In this document: in pieces, positions 33,221 to 45,154 of the stretch
Position numbering within the stretch: the stretch's first letter is position 1
Layout of the letters: each line of letters begins with the position of its first letter
Assembly (NCBI GenBank): GCA_018398575.1
Contig: JAGTXZ010000005.1
Location: forward strand, 3,844,001 to 3,908,000
Direction: 5' to 3'
DNA: 64,000 nucleotides
Source: Ampelomyces quisqualis
Lineage: Eukaryota; Ascomycota; Dothideomycetes; Pleosporales; Phaeosphaeriaceae
Position numbers and translations under genes: made by a program
Notes under the pieces: generated by a model
What the model saw: only the letters and a program-made list of their open reading frames with translations
The model's database searches: none
Told to the model about the DNA's origin: nothing

Positions 33221-35543
33221 ATGCGCATTCCACCCAGCCTATTTTCACTGCTAGCTTTGCTTCATGTAACAAACGCTGCTTACTCGGGCAAGTTCTGTCC
33301 TTCAGCCTGTGACTTCACATTGAATTACGCAACTTTCAATGACACCGACTCCGGGCTGGCGAAGAAAGTTCAATCATGTCACAGCGATCTCCGCGTTACA
33401 TCTTTATACCTTTGTTTCGCTCAGTATTGCAAAGATAGCCCGATCCTACAGTGGATCAGGGAGCAGAGTTCGTGGTGCTCCGAACATGCAGGTGTGGCAT
33501 TGCCGGATTTCCACGGCATCGTGGACAAATGGTCCGAAGAAGAAAGGGAAGCTGTTAGACGGCTGGATGCAACCAAGGCGAAATCTTTTCCAGTATTGGG
33601 TCAGATTACAATACCCGATGCGCCATTCATCGACCGAGCTTATACAACCATAGTACGAACATGTCGCTTTTATAGCATAGCACGAGGCGCATCTACTAAA
33701 GTGTCTGACAGGATGTAGCGTTTCGTCAATACGATTTGCATCTAACATATGGGTAAGGGCAGTAATCAACGCATCAACTTACCTCCTAACGACAGGCAGA
33801 TGGTACATGTACTACTTCTGGATCGGAGTCGTGACAGTGGGAGTGAGCACTCGCCTTTTGTCTTTGGTTGGTAGCTTGCAGCAGCGAAAGCGGCATGAAA
33901 TAGACAGTGGCTACCACTCAGGACCGAGACGAAACTTCTTACCGAGCCTGCCAGGAGTCTGGTTGAAGCGCTTCCTTACCACACCGGCCACTTTTGGCAA
34001 TCATTGCTCTCAGCCCTATGGTTGGTGCACTATTCCGCCGCGCGTCCAAAGTATCACCATCCTGGTGTTCGTCATACTTAATGTTGCCTTGTGCATATGC
34101 TCGTACGAGCTCACCAAAGGTAACCTTTACTGGCCAAAAAAGTCCGCTCAGCTCCTGCGCTTTGTGTCCGACCGCACGGGCATTATCTCGCTGGCCAATT
34201 TCCCTCTGGTATGGCTATTCGGAATGCGCAACGATGTTTTGATGTGGATAACTGGATGGGGTTTCGGTACCTACAACAATTTTCATCGCTGGGTAGCGAG
34301 ACTCGCGACAGTGCAGGCTGTAATTCACAGCTTGGGCTATACAATCATGATCTTGGACAGCGGAGGCTGGTCCCACTTTCTCAAGTACTGGAGAAAACAC
34401 TACTTCTGGAATGGCGAACTAGCAACGATCGCTATGTGTGCTCTCTTAGCATTCTCGCTTTACGGCATCCGACGCGCGCATTATGAGATATTTCTCGTTA
34501 CCCATATCGTTCTCTCCATTGTCACACTTTGGACCATGTACTATCATGTTGAAATCTTCACCAAAGGAGAATGGAACATCTTCATCTGGCCTTGTCTAGT
34601 TATCTGGGTGTTGGATCGCGTTCTACGTGCTGGCCGCATCATTGCCTTCAATCGAAGTTTTTGGAACACAAAAGCTACAGCGAGCTACGATCCTGCCTCA
34701 AACCTAGTACGTATGGATGTGGATGGAAGCAAAAATTGGATACAACCCGAGCCAGGATCATACTACTACATCCATGTATTGGACGACATCCTGTTTGCGC
34801 ATCAGAATCATCCTTTCACTCTCGCATACATCTCCGCAAACACGGCGAAGTCTTCTTCCACACCGCTATCACCTGCATGTCGACCAGCGTTTCATCGAAC
34901 CGCTTCGGAAGAGTCAACCGAGTCAGATGCGCTTCTCGCGTCCAGCAAGAACTCAGGCCCATCGAATCTCGTCTTCCTCATTCGGCCCTACGACGGCTTC
35001 ACATCGCGCCTGAAATCGCACTGTCTCCTACACCCCAAGCAACTGCGCGTCCTGGTCGAAGGTCCATACGGCCACTCTGAACCACTCCACCGATTTTCCA
35101 ACGTTCTCTTCATTGTCGGCGGCACCGGTGTCGGCGTCCCGCTAGCTCACATGTCGCGCTTGCTCTCCGCGTCATCACACACCCAGTCCGTCAAGATTAT
35201 CTGGGCAGTCCGCGAACACGAGTTCCTCGCCGCCATTCTCCGGGACTTTGCGCGTCTGCTGGAAGATGAGCGCATTGACATGGAAGTCCATGTCACGCAG
35301 AAGGAAGAGGTGGCTGACCAAGTCTTGGGTGAAGATGTAAAGAGCGTTAGGATCGTGAACCAGAGACCGGATGTGCGCGGCAAAGTGAGGGAAGCGGCGG
35401 AAAATGCAGGGCACAATGGCGACCTTGCGATTGTGGCGTGTGGACCGGCGGGTATGGCTGATGAGTCGAGGAGTGCGAGTGTGGACATGTTGGCTGAGGG
35501 GTATGGGGGTATGGAGTACTTCGAGGAGAGTTTCAAGTGGTAG
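33221..35543 (+). CDS. Ferric/cupric reductase transmembrane protein (FRE family)
   Basis: Three exons, 33221-33652, 33712-33752 and 33800-35543, with introns of 59 and 47 bp, give 738 residues. A signal peptide (MRIPPSLFSLLALLHVTNAA) precedes a Cys-containing external domain. The short middle exon supplies DVAFRQYDLHLTYGWYMYYF, the conserved entry to the first membrane helix. The ferric-reductase domain holds two His pairs, each with 13 intervening residues (HRW...VIH and THI...YYH), for the two b-type hemes. The FAD motif HPFTLAY and the NADPH-binding GGTGVGVPLAH and ACGPAGM motifs follow. It moves electrons from cytosolic NADPH to extracellular Fe(III) or Cu(II) before uptake. No oxidase/permease partner is adjacent. 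Many such genes are iron-regulated, but I could not identify a site. Confidence 0.95.
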
Positions 35544-36042
35544 GTGTTTGTATTTCAGAATCTTTGTATACAGCCTAATAGCACATTAATAGCCATGTAG
35601 CGTTCGTCTCAACGCTTCTCGATGTGAATCTTCTCAACAATGATCTTTCCACCATCCACCTCGCTGTCCCCTTTTCTTCCCCATTGATTCATCCATCCCG
35701 CACATCAGTACATCCAAGCCACAACAACATGCGTGGGAAACGCGATATACCCCATAATTGCCACCACGTGAAGTATAATTAGACGTATGTGTGACAGTGC
35801 TCACAAAGCAGCACAAACCTATACATTTCGATACTTATCGCGCTACATTACTACAAGGTGAAGTGAGATAGCATTACGGATACTCGGCATGTGGGACGGA
35901 TATGCGGCTCCACGGCGCCCTCACCGAATCTCGGATCCGCGCAAATAAGCTTTCCGTTCCCTGCACCCGTTCAAGAAGTTTAAATCAATGTAGACAACAT
36001 GTCAATCGGTGCCAACAGGAAATGGAAATCAAGGAGTTGGGT
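35544..36042. other. Intergenic region between convergent genes
   Basis: About 500 bp between the converging ferric reductase and transporter genes. Nothing recognised. Confidence 0.4.
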
Positions 36043-37479
36043 CTACCGACTAATCGCCGCTTCCGTCGCCTTCAAGCTTCCCACCACGGCGAAACAGATC
36101 AGAGGCGTGATAGCGTAGCTGATAGTCAGGAACTTTGCTATAGTCATCTTCATTGACTCAGGTGCGGCAGTTACATCTGTGAGCGCGACGAGGATCATTG
36201 CTGGGGGCCCCGTGGGCATCAACATCATGGCGAACCAGAGCATTGGGTCGGCGTCGAGGAGTTTGGTTTTGGAGGCGAGGGCCCAGATGAGGGGAATGCT
36301 GATACTGCGTTGTGTTGGTACAGAGATAAGTAGTAGGGGTATATATCAATCAATGCTTACAATGGCCATATAACGAAGCGAATCACCGTCACGAGTGCAA
36401 GACTTCCTTTCTTGACTTCTCCGCTGGCTTCACCTCGCTTCATGGCTAACATGCTTTGGCTGAGTTTGACCCCGACCACGATGATTTGCGTAGATGCGAA
36501 AAGGTCGCCGATGTTCTTAATCGAAGTGGTGAGCCAGGCGTTGAAGTACCCGCCTTCGTTGCTGTTGTTGAAGAACAGTCGGTGCAGCGCGGGTGTGAGA
36601 CCGATGATTGCGCCGACGATGGCACCCATGAGCGGCGCGTTGGCGAATTGCCAGGCGACTTCCACGGCTTCCCGAGTCTTGGGTCCGAGGCCATTGAACC
36701 AATTGCGGGTTTTCAGGTAGCCCTTCTTTTCAATTCGGTTAGTGGGCTTGATGATGCGTTGCGGTAGAAGAGAGGTGTGCTCGTTGATGAGTCCATCCGG
36801 ACCGCGCTCAATGTCACCATGACCGTTTCCATTACCCTCTCCTTCATTTTGTCCCTCGTCTGCTGAGTCTGCCTCGTTTTCCTCGTTGTCTGGCGCATCC
36901 TCGTCTCCCGGCTTGAGGAGTCGGGGTCCCAATGCAAAGGTGAGCGAATTGCTGACCATGGCATTGATCAGGAAGTACGACTCTGCACGGTCGAGTGCAT
37001 CGGTAGCCGAATCTCCCCCGACAAGTATGACATCGAGGATTTGCGTCTGCTTCAGCGACTCGATGAGTAGAAGTGGTAGACTCGTGGTGTTATTGAAAGC
37101 AATTGCTGGTGTCACCCAGCTTGGAAGCTTGAAGACACGAGTAAGGACGCGGCCGAGCAGTACTGAAAGAAGCGTGTACGAAATTGACCAGACTACATGC
37201 TATGAGTACACCAAAGATGTGGGCGTTGAGGAAATGCTCACTCAAGACTGGGATATATCGGACAGCAGTTCCTTGATGCAAATTCGACCCAATCTTATAG
37301 ATCAGCAACGCAGGTAGGAACATGCGCACGCATAGCTTCGACACCTCTTTCGCAGCATTCGTCGACAGCAGATTGGATTGCGCAGCTAAAACTCCGAAAG
37401 CAATGGTGAGTAGCACCGAAACCGCAGCCTGAATAGCACCGGCGAACGGAACCAGCAACTCGGAAATGTCAACGCCCAT
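36043..37479 (-). CDS. Auxin-efflux-carrier (PIN-like) family transporter
   Basis: Three exons, 37242-37479, 36361-37192 and 36043-36304, with introns of 49 and 56 bp, give 443 residues. The N-terminal half has hydrophobic helices (FAGAIQAAVSVLLTIAFGVL, RMFLPALLIYKIGSNL, IWSISYTLLSVLLGRVL). It also has the family motif around WVTPAIAFNNTTSLPLLLIE. A charged hydrophilic loop follows (DEDAPDNEENEADSADEGQN). A second membrane half then holds FANAPLMGAIVGAIIGL, RFVIWPFISIPLIWALA, and the signature MMLMPTGPPAMILVALTDV. This is the fungal membrane-transport (AEC/PILS-like) family, with about ten helices. Yeast relatives are located in the ER or other internal membranes. The physiological substrate in fungi is unknown. 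Pieces at each exon join were required for continuous helices, which supports the model. Confidence 0.92.
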
Positions 37480-38357
37480 ATTCTCCTGAAGGTAATGATT
37501 GACCGACGACGGAGACGTGACCGATGGATTGGAAAAAGATGTGACGATTGATAGACACTAATGTACGAAGTAGCACTAAGCTCATGTTAAGACTTATAGC
37601 AAACCCGCAAGACCCGTTTTCGAACGCTCCCCATGGCAGCATCTTGCACACGCGACACCTCAGCCGCGTTCCTGACCGTTACGCTGCATGACGTAGGTGC
37701 GCTGGGTCCGTGGTGAGACGCCAATGGCATGCCGCGACGCTATCAGCGGGCTGAGTCGCTTTCTCGCAACATTTTCATGGCAGGAGTCCTCGGCGCCGAG
37801 AGCGATGAGCTGGCAACTTGGAAGTAGAAGCTGGTGGTGGAGAAGTTGGTTGAATCTTGGGTAGCGGAAAGGCGATTGGTCGATGATGCTAGCTGAGATA
37901 GGTTAGCCGAGCAGTGAGTTGGTCAAGTCTCTGTCAAGCCTGCTGGTGCCGGTGCCAAGAAATTTCGCAGCGTTGCGAGGACGAGTGAGGACATGCCCAG
38001 ATGTTGAAAGACTTGGTCCAACAATAGCTGGACGCCTTCAATGCAAGGCACACGTGCTGTGATTGGAGCAGAATACTGTGAAGCTCGCTCGGTCAATCGT
38101 GTACCGAAAGCGTCTGAGATGGAGATAGGTTCTTTCATCTCCTCCAATGTGCCGAACACTCTGCAAATTATCGATCATGTGAGCAAGGAGAAGGCATGGA
38201 TTGATTGGTGACATCTTCATATACGCAGTACAAGTGGAGAGGGAATACAACGTGCAAAGCAAACAAACGCCACTGTCAAGCCGATTCCGTGCCCTGGTTT
38301 AAACCCCTGCTGCCATGAAACGTCGGAGGGCCATGGACGCTAGATCTTGCTCTGCTT
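37480..38357. other. Intergenic region, no gene
   Basis: About 880 bp between the transporter start and the ATG33 3' end, both on the minus strand. It should contain the transporter promoter. Short open frames only. Confidence 0.4.
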
Positions 38358-38916
38358 CTAGGCGCCATCTCCCCAAAGTCCAACAACCGCCATAGCGAAC
38401 GCCAGCCCTGCGAACGTCGTCTTGACGCTCTCGTTGAACTTCTTCCTCTCCACAGCTTCCCTGACTTGCTCGCCATTTACATCATCGCCTTGCGCTTCGA
38501 GGTCCAGAGCCGTCCGTCGGTCGTCGGTGCCCTGTCGCCAAGACACAGCGTAGTCGATGCCGGGGCCGGACACAAATGATAGGATCGAGGTGTAGAGTAG
38601 ATAGGGGTGTCGGAAGCGTCGTGGTGAGAGTAGATATGCGGAGAAGAGGGTGAAGGTGGTGATATGTCGCAGGTAGGCGGTGTAGTCTTGTGATTTGGAC
38701 GAGAGGTAGGTGAAGGTAGTACGCGCGTTGACGGCGGTGGGGAGGGCGAGAAGGGAGGGCAGGGCAATGGCGGAGACGCTGGCTGAGATGCCCTGCAGGA
38801 ATGTTAGTTCTTAGTTCAGGATGAGGGTGGCGCCGTGGCGGTGCGCAACCCACCGTCGAGATGCCCAAGCTGACGGTGCCCACAAACTTGAGGATGGAGA
38901 TTGTTCGTGCCGCCAT
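38358..38916 (-). CDS. ATG33: Mitophagy protein Atg33 homologue
   Basis: Two exons, 38854-38916 and 38358-38792, separated by a 61-bp intron (GTGGGT...CTGCAG), give 165 residues. The join gives MAARTISILKFVGTVSLGIS followed by a second hydrophobic helix (ISASVSAIALPSLLALPTAV). A third lies near residues 70-90 (HITTFTLFSAYLLSPRRFRH) with HPYLLYTSILSFVSG after it, and a fourth at the C terminus (TTFAGLAFAMAVVGLWGDG). The N-terminal FVGTVSLG motif and SPRRxRHPYLLYTS are typical of filamentous-fungal Atg33. In yeast Atg33 is an outer mitochondrial membrane protein needed for selective mitophagy in stationary phase. The protein is short but complete. Confidence 0.82.
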
Positions 38917-39406
38917 GCTGCATTCACTCGCTGCAAGACCCCTGGTATGAGGTATTTGTTCGGGAGTCTTGGTGTTGGTTGGCTTTGGAGATGGGAGTCG
39001 GTGTTCGTACCACCGTAGGGCGCCGTGGTTTTGGCCCCACTACGTCGTTGCCCAGCCCAGCCCATAGCTCCCCCGAGTCCGAGTCCAGCACGTGCAAGCG
39101 CACAACATCTCGACGCGCATGGCCGCAAATGCCAGGGAATGTCCGCAGCTCTGGAGACTCACCAAGCACGTTGCGTCATACTGCCCTCTGGCAACTTTCC
39201 CGCAGCGTTTATCGTACACAATGCATTTACCAAGGTGCTCAGTCATCTTGCGGGCCGAACCTCGGCTGCCGCTGCCACGACCCTCGACTCTCGAGCTCAT
39301 CCTTCGGCCGTAGCATAGCTTCATATATCCCATCTCCAACTGTAGCCCCCTGGAGCCTTTGTTCACCAAATCAACACCCCCGAGGCTTCAAGGAACCGCA
39401 TCTGAA
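38917..39406. promoter_or_regulatory. Divergent promoter region of ATG33 and the dienoyl-CoA reductase
   Basis: About 490 bp between the two divergent start codons. The neighbours are a mitophagy gene and a peroxisomal fatty-acid gene. Overlapping open frames here are shadows. No specific binding site is assigned. Confidence 0.4.
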
Positions 39407-40448
39407 ATGCCCCAAGAAAAGCACCAGTACATGAGCAATGTCTGGAGAGACGACATCTTCAGTGAGTGCCCCATCGCTTGCTGCATGCAAAACTGACAGC
39501 AACGCCCAGGGAACAAGGTCGTGTTCTGCACTGGCGGCGCAGGCACAATTTGCTCAGCTCAGGTCCGCGCAATGGTGCACCTGGGCGCGAATGCCTGCAT
39601 CGTCGGTCGAAACGTCGAGAAAACAGAGAACATGGCCAAGGACATTGCAGCAGCGCGACAGGGCGCAAAGGTCATTGGAATCGGCGCAGTGGATGTGAGG
39701 CAGTCCGAACTGCTACAACAAGCCGCAGACCGGTGTGCCAAGGAGCTGGGAAGCATCGACTTTGTCATCGCGGGCGCTGCGGGCAACTTCCTAGCTACGA
39801 TTGATCAGATTTCACCCAACGCGATGAAGTCGGTCATTGATATCGATGTCCTTGGCTCATATAACACAGTCAAGGCAACGCTGCCATACCTCCGCGAATC
39901 TGCCAGCAAACACAGGACAGACGGCAAGACGGAGAACACAAATGGCACCGGTGGACGTATCATCTTTGTCAGCGCAACACTCCACTATGCCGGTACCCCC
40001 CTGCAGAGCCACGTATCTGTCGCAAAGGCTGGCGTTGATGCCATGGCCATGTCGATCGCCATTGAGCAAGGGCCTAGAGGCATCACCTCGAATATCATCG
40101 CCCCGGGGCCAATTGCTGACACCGAGGGCATTGAGCGATTGTCCAAGAAGGAGACCCGTGAGAGGTCGTACAAGGCAGTTCCGAGCGGTCGTTATGGCAC
40201 AGTCAAAGAGATTGCGGATGCCACAATCTACTTGTTCTCCGACTCTGGAAACTATGTCAATGGCGCGACACTCGTTGGTGAGTATTCTTATATCGCGAGC
40301 CGTGTGAGATGATTGCTAACACCGAACGCTAGTCGATGGTGGGGCATGGCATACGGCCGGCTTTGCAAATGGCTTCCAGTACCCAGACTTCCTTCTCTCA
40401 GGAGAGACTGTGTCAGGTGTAGGTGGTGGCAAGAAGGCCAAACTGTAA
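39407..40448 (+). CDS. SPS19: Peroxisomal 2,4-dienoyl-CoA reductase (SDR)
   Basis: Three exons, 39407-39461, 39510-40277 and 40333-40448, give 312 residues. The N terminus MPQEKHQYMSNVWRDDIFRN leads into the SDR nucleotide-binding motif VVFCTGGAGTICSAQV (TGGAGTI in place of the usual TGGGxGIG). FVIAGAAGNFLATI (NNAG equivalent) follows, then the strand RIIFVSATLHYAGTPLQSHV with the active-site Lys in SVAKAGVDAMAMSIAIEQGP, and the GGAW...G end. This matches Sps19/DECR2. The last residues are KKAKL; AKL is a good PTS1 signal, so the enzyme should be peroxisomal. It reduces 2,4-dienoyl-CoA with NADPH in beta-oxidation of unsaturated fatty acids. The last exon, carrying the PTS1, exists only in the spliced form. 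Confidence 0.93.
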
Positions 40449-42829
40449 AACTACTAACAAACATTGTGTGTGAATCAAAGGATTTGCGTTCTGTGGCGTA
40501 TGCAATTTCCAGAATGACGACAACATGTCTTGGTGGTTTCTATCGACGCGTCGACAGGCGGCTCACCCCCTTGGACCACCCGGATACTTAGTCAGCAGAA
40601 TGTTTTCGCGTAGAGCGGCTGTCACCGAGTAAAATGCAGTGACCAATCCCATCTTATTGTTCCCACACAAGCATTCAAGATACCCATGGCACGAACCTCT
40701 AGTCAGCTTGAGTATGTAGCCCCTTCACCCTGCATTGATCCAACCCACAACTCCCCACATGCCCGCACTCAAACTAGAAATGACGTCATAGCGGTTCGCA
40801 TGATGAACATCTTCATCTTACCCTTCCCGCGCGGCATGTTCTCTGCAAATATGTACCCTCTCGTAGAGATGGCCCCACCCCGAATATTAGGTTTTTTTTT
40901 GAAATATTACACACGAATATGAATGATACGCTAGCCATATCAGACAGGCGGTGGGAATTGATCAGGATCTATGTACTCCGTATTCACCATACATTTGGCC
41001 CGATCTGATCCGTCTCATCTTCAGACTCCTCCTCTCCCTCCCCCAAATTAGGCAGTGCGGTCAATACCTAATTCTACACACAGACCTTCTGGAACAGAGA
41101 GATGAGAACAGTTAAGAATGAGGTAAGTTCAAGTCCGTGCACGCTCGGATGCTGCAGCATCCGGTATAGTATTCTGCTCTTGTGAAATGTTCCGCATGAA
41201 TACTATACGGAAAGTATTCCGTATACGAACAGTATACGAACAGGCTGTCCCTACCCTCTTCCCCTGACGATCAGATTAATGACCAGTAGGCGGTGGAGAC
41301 GCGTCGCGCTGTGCTGACTCGAGCACGAGGATTGCGTCACAGGAGAAGCGTGCGGATCTGGAACATGTCTACGCGACACGTACTCCGTAGTGTATGCGAG
41401 ACTCCTCAACTCCTGCGTTGTGTCGCAAATGGATTGGGCGCGTCGCCGTACCGTGGTCTACAGTGCCTGTGGTATGTGGTTCGGTGTGATTCGCTGACGC
41501 GGTAAGGCTTTACAACGCCGCCTGTTGCAACGGGCGAAGCTGTCACCAGGCTACTGGACGCTAGAAACGAAGGCATTTTGACTCCCCGGATTGGTGCGTT
41601 GCACAAGGCGCTGTGCGTGCGACGGCGTGAGGAGAACAGGGCAGCTTATAAGTTACCACCAATAATGTAATCGATACATCACACCTGTGTAGAGTGCGGA
41701 GTACCGACGCAGGTGATCAGCAGTGAGCACGCCCGCGAGACAAAACATGCTACGTCCGCCGTGCAACCTCCTGTCCCCCACCTCTGCTGCTGCCTTTCCC
41801 CTTCTCACGCTCGCTCAGACTGGACCAGACGGATTCCCTTCTTTCAGTGGAGGACCGCAGCGACCCGGAGTCGCTCTCTTCCCACTAAACGACCTGCTGA
41901 TTACGAGGCTACCCCGAACACGCTTGCTAGATTGACTCGGACCCAAGTCCGTGCCAGGGTGCGAAAAACAAACGAGGCCTTCTCCACACACACCCGCAGC
42001 CTTTGGTAGCTATTCCCAAATCACAAGCGCGCACATTATTGAGGAGCCGGGCGGCCGCGCAATCGTCTTGCTTGTGAGTGTATTCATCACGTCATGACAC
42101 GAGAGAAGCATTCTCTGCAAGGGACGTCATAACCGCGCGACAACACCACCAAGCCACGCCGCAACGTCTCTCGCACTATTGCCGCCACCAGTTTGCACCG
42201 GGCGCGGCGCCCAACCGGGAGATTGCGAGGCTGTCCACAACAACACAGCAGGCCCAGGATCTGAAAACGGAAAGCGCTGAGGACAAGCCCCGGCAGGTGC
42301 GCCGAAAGGTAAGTGCGCGTGCACTGCGTTCGTTAGCCTCTTGGACGTACCGATCGACGTCGTCGCCCAGCATTCTTCCTCAACAGCACTGCCGACGCCC
42401 ATAGTCCCTTCCCACCGATTGCCCTGCTGTCCGCCACGACGACGACACCCGTCCGGCCATCACTACAGGCGGAGATGCTAACACGAGTCTGAGGAGACAG
42501 ATTGCTGTCCTGCGCCACAGTCGGCACCCACGTGTTTGCTTGCTTCACCCGCCCGTCGAGCACCAGCAAGCCATCCACCACCACGCAAGCTCGAGGCTTT
42601 CACTGCCATCCACACCGCCGCTCGCTCCCAAAGTCGGAGGCGTTCAGTCGCTCTCCTTCTTTCCTTTGTTGCGACCCGCCCCCTCGGTACCCACAATCGC
42701 CATTCACGATTGTACTTACACCCGAGGACAACCGGACCCACCCAAGCTCTCCCCACCATCTTCCATCGCCACCTGTCGCGCAACACAACCGACTTCCGCG
42801 CCGTTGCTCCTACCCACACACCCGCCACC
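40449..42829. other. Long intergenic region without a clear gene
   Basis: About 2.4 kb. Open frames are short, unconserved in look and overlapping. The part from about 41900 to 42829 is probably the promoter and long pyrimidine-rich 5' leader of the WSC gene. An imperfect hairpin lies at 41161-41210 (listed separately), followed by two copies of GTATACGAACA (about 41221-41242). No tRNA or rRNA was recognised. Confidence 0.45.
41161..41210. repeat. Imperfect inverted repeat (hairpin)
   Basis: CCGGTATAGTATTC at 41161-41174 pairs with GAATACTATACGG at 41198-41210, with one bulged base and a loop of 23 nt. No transposon ends or flanking duplication could be identified. Confidence 0.6.
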
Positions 42830-44327
42830 ATGCCACGCCCACTAGAGCCCCGACTCTCAGGCATTGTTGTCGCCCTGCTGGTATTCCTGCTCGCCACCCC
42901 AGCAGCAGCATGGACGGAAGCATACTGCTCCACGCAGAACACCGGTGACACCAATGTTTGTGAGTATTGCCCCATCCCGATCCCCCTCTCTTGCTGACCA
43001 GTGCCAGATACGCAACAGTTCATGTCAAACGGTAATTGCACCACCCACTGCAGAGACTTGAGCGACGCGTATGCTTTTGCCGTCATTCAATATAAAGACT
43101 GCTATTGCTCCAACTACATCCCTCGCCAACAAGAGGACGTCAGCCGATGCAGGAAGGTTTGTCCTGGCTACGGTGCCGAGAGCTGCGGCAACATCGACGA
43201 CGGCCTCTTCATCTACATTCAGAATGGCAGGCCTTCGGGCACCCAAGCAGCACCGTCCTCGGCGCAACCAACGTCCAAGACCGTGAGTAGCTCTGCGCGC
43301 CCCTCTCCCCCTCCCCCTCCCCCTCCCCCTCCGCCGGCCTCGATGCAAGCACCGTCTTCGTCATCGCCAATCACTGTCAGTACCATGTTTCGTTGAATTG
43401 CAAGCACTTTGTGTCGCTGTACCTGTCTGGCTGATCGTCGACCCGTCTTGCAACCTCAACAATGTTTGTCTTGCTTTCCTGACTCATCTGTCCCGTTTTC
43501 GCTTTTGTTTGACTTCGAGGTAGCCTTCGCCGGCTTCATCAACCGGCTTCACCAGCGAACAGACGCCCGACACGATCACTGTGGTGCAAACTGCTGTCAT
43601 CCTTCCTGCGCCCGTTGCCACTTCTTTCACTTCTGTATTGTTTGCTTCCTGATCTTGCGGTGCGACTGCTACTGAGTTCGTATGCTAACTACATCCACAG
43701 AGCAGTAAACCGCAGCCAACGAGTCAAACAGAGCCACCTGAAGTCGCATCTTCCATCCAGATTGCCACTGAGAGTGGCACCGTTGTCACTCGAATCATTT
43801 ACATCACACCCTCGGGTTCGCTCGCTACCTCGTCAACCGCCCCTGTCAGGTCCGATGGCGGCAATAGTGGCCCCAATGTTGGAGCAATTGCGGGAGGTGT
43901 GACTGGAGGCGTCATTGGCCTGCTTGCCATTGTTGGTGGCGTCGTTTTCTTCCTCTGGAGAAAGCGAAGTCAGCAGCAACAAGCGCAAGACGGTGAAATC
44001 GGAAGTAATTCGGGTGGCATCACGCGCAATACTAGCACAATGAGCAAGGCCGGCCTTTTAGGCACCACGAGGGAGGTCGATCACCCATACCCGCCACGGA
44101 TCGCCACAAACCTCGGCACACAAAACAGCCGGTATGGTGCAGACCACGAATCGATAAGCCCCGGGTCGAATCGCCGCAACAGCCAACCTTTGGTAATAGA
44201 CTCGCGGCTCAATCCCAATGCTGTCATGACATTTGCTGGAGCTAGCATGAGTCGCGAAAGTGTTGCCAGCCTAGACGACAGCCGGGACTACGGTCGGCAG
44301 CTTAACGTGCGAAACCCGGACCCATGA
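42830..44327 (+). CDS. WSC-domain cell-wall stress sensor
   Basis: Exons by phase and continuity: 42830-42959, 43008-43282, 43524-43634 and 43701-44327 (380 residues). A signal peptide (MPRPLEPRLSGIVVALLVFL) is followed by a Cys-rich WSC domain (YCSTQNTGDT, NGNCTTHCRDLSDAYAFAVI, CYCSNYIP, CRKVCPGYGAESCG). A Ser/Thr/Pro linker leads to one membrane helix (GAIAGGVTGGVIGLLAIVGG) and a basic cytoplasmic tail (WRKRSQQQQ, then Ser-rich). This is the layout of Wsc1-type mechanosensors that feed the cell-wall-integrity pathway through Rho1. Two splicing ambiguities exist. The intron-1 acceptor could be at 43001 or 43007 (both in frame). A weaker GTCAGT donor at 43376 would keep a poly-Pro linker coded by CCCCCT repeats, giving 411 residues. 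Confidence 0.85.
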
Positions 44328-45154
44328 ATCCTGGACCCATGGGCGAAATGAACTTTGCGAGCTCCGGGTAATAGCTGGAGATCGCTTGACGCTGGCGACA
44401 GCAGTTGGATGCTGACAACCACGTTACGACCTCACGAACACATGTCATACACTCCTGCATAGGAAACCACTACTAGCATTGGTGCCCGGCGCTGTACTCA
44501 CCAGGGAACAATCTTTCGCTACCTTGTTATGGGCTCTCCTTCGCTTCTATTCGGCGGCACCTATAATCACTAATAGCGCCACACGTGTATATTATCTTCA
44601 CTTCCGCAAGCTCTGTAATGCTGTTGCGTACATGTTGTCGTGGAAGGGCGGAGACAAAGATTTTTGGATTCGAGCGCCAGGCCATGGCATTGCAGGGACA
44701 CATAGATTCATTGCTAGATGGCTGTCGGCGACTATGTAGTCAGCGGGAGCTCGACAGCCCTGCGTCTTGAAAAGCGGCAGAGGGAACGCAATGGTCTGAG
44801 AAAGCTGCGACAAAATTACCTCTCGTGCAATACAACAAGTTGGAACTCATGCATTGTCTTGTGCGACGTCATGCAATCTGATGAGCCGGAATCGGTCGCA
44901 CTCGAGGGGTGCAAATCTAAGAATGTGTACTATGTAGAGTGTAGAGCATCAAGGCTCCCTTGCGGTGGGTGTGGTTCGTCGTGATCCATGTCGGACGGGG
45001 TGCGGATCAAGTGGCCCGCGTCGCGTCCCCACATTGGCACTGACGTTCCGTCTCGAGCGCTGTCGACGCCTACCAATCCTCCACCTCCCACGATTATTTT
45101 ATACCCCAAACTTTGATCTCCAAAAAGCAGCTGCAGCTGCCCACAACAGCCGCC
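44328..45154. other. Intergenic region with no visible gene
   Basis: About 830 bp between two plus-strand genes. Open frames are short. The right end is the promoter of the ArfGAP gene. Confidence 0.4.
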
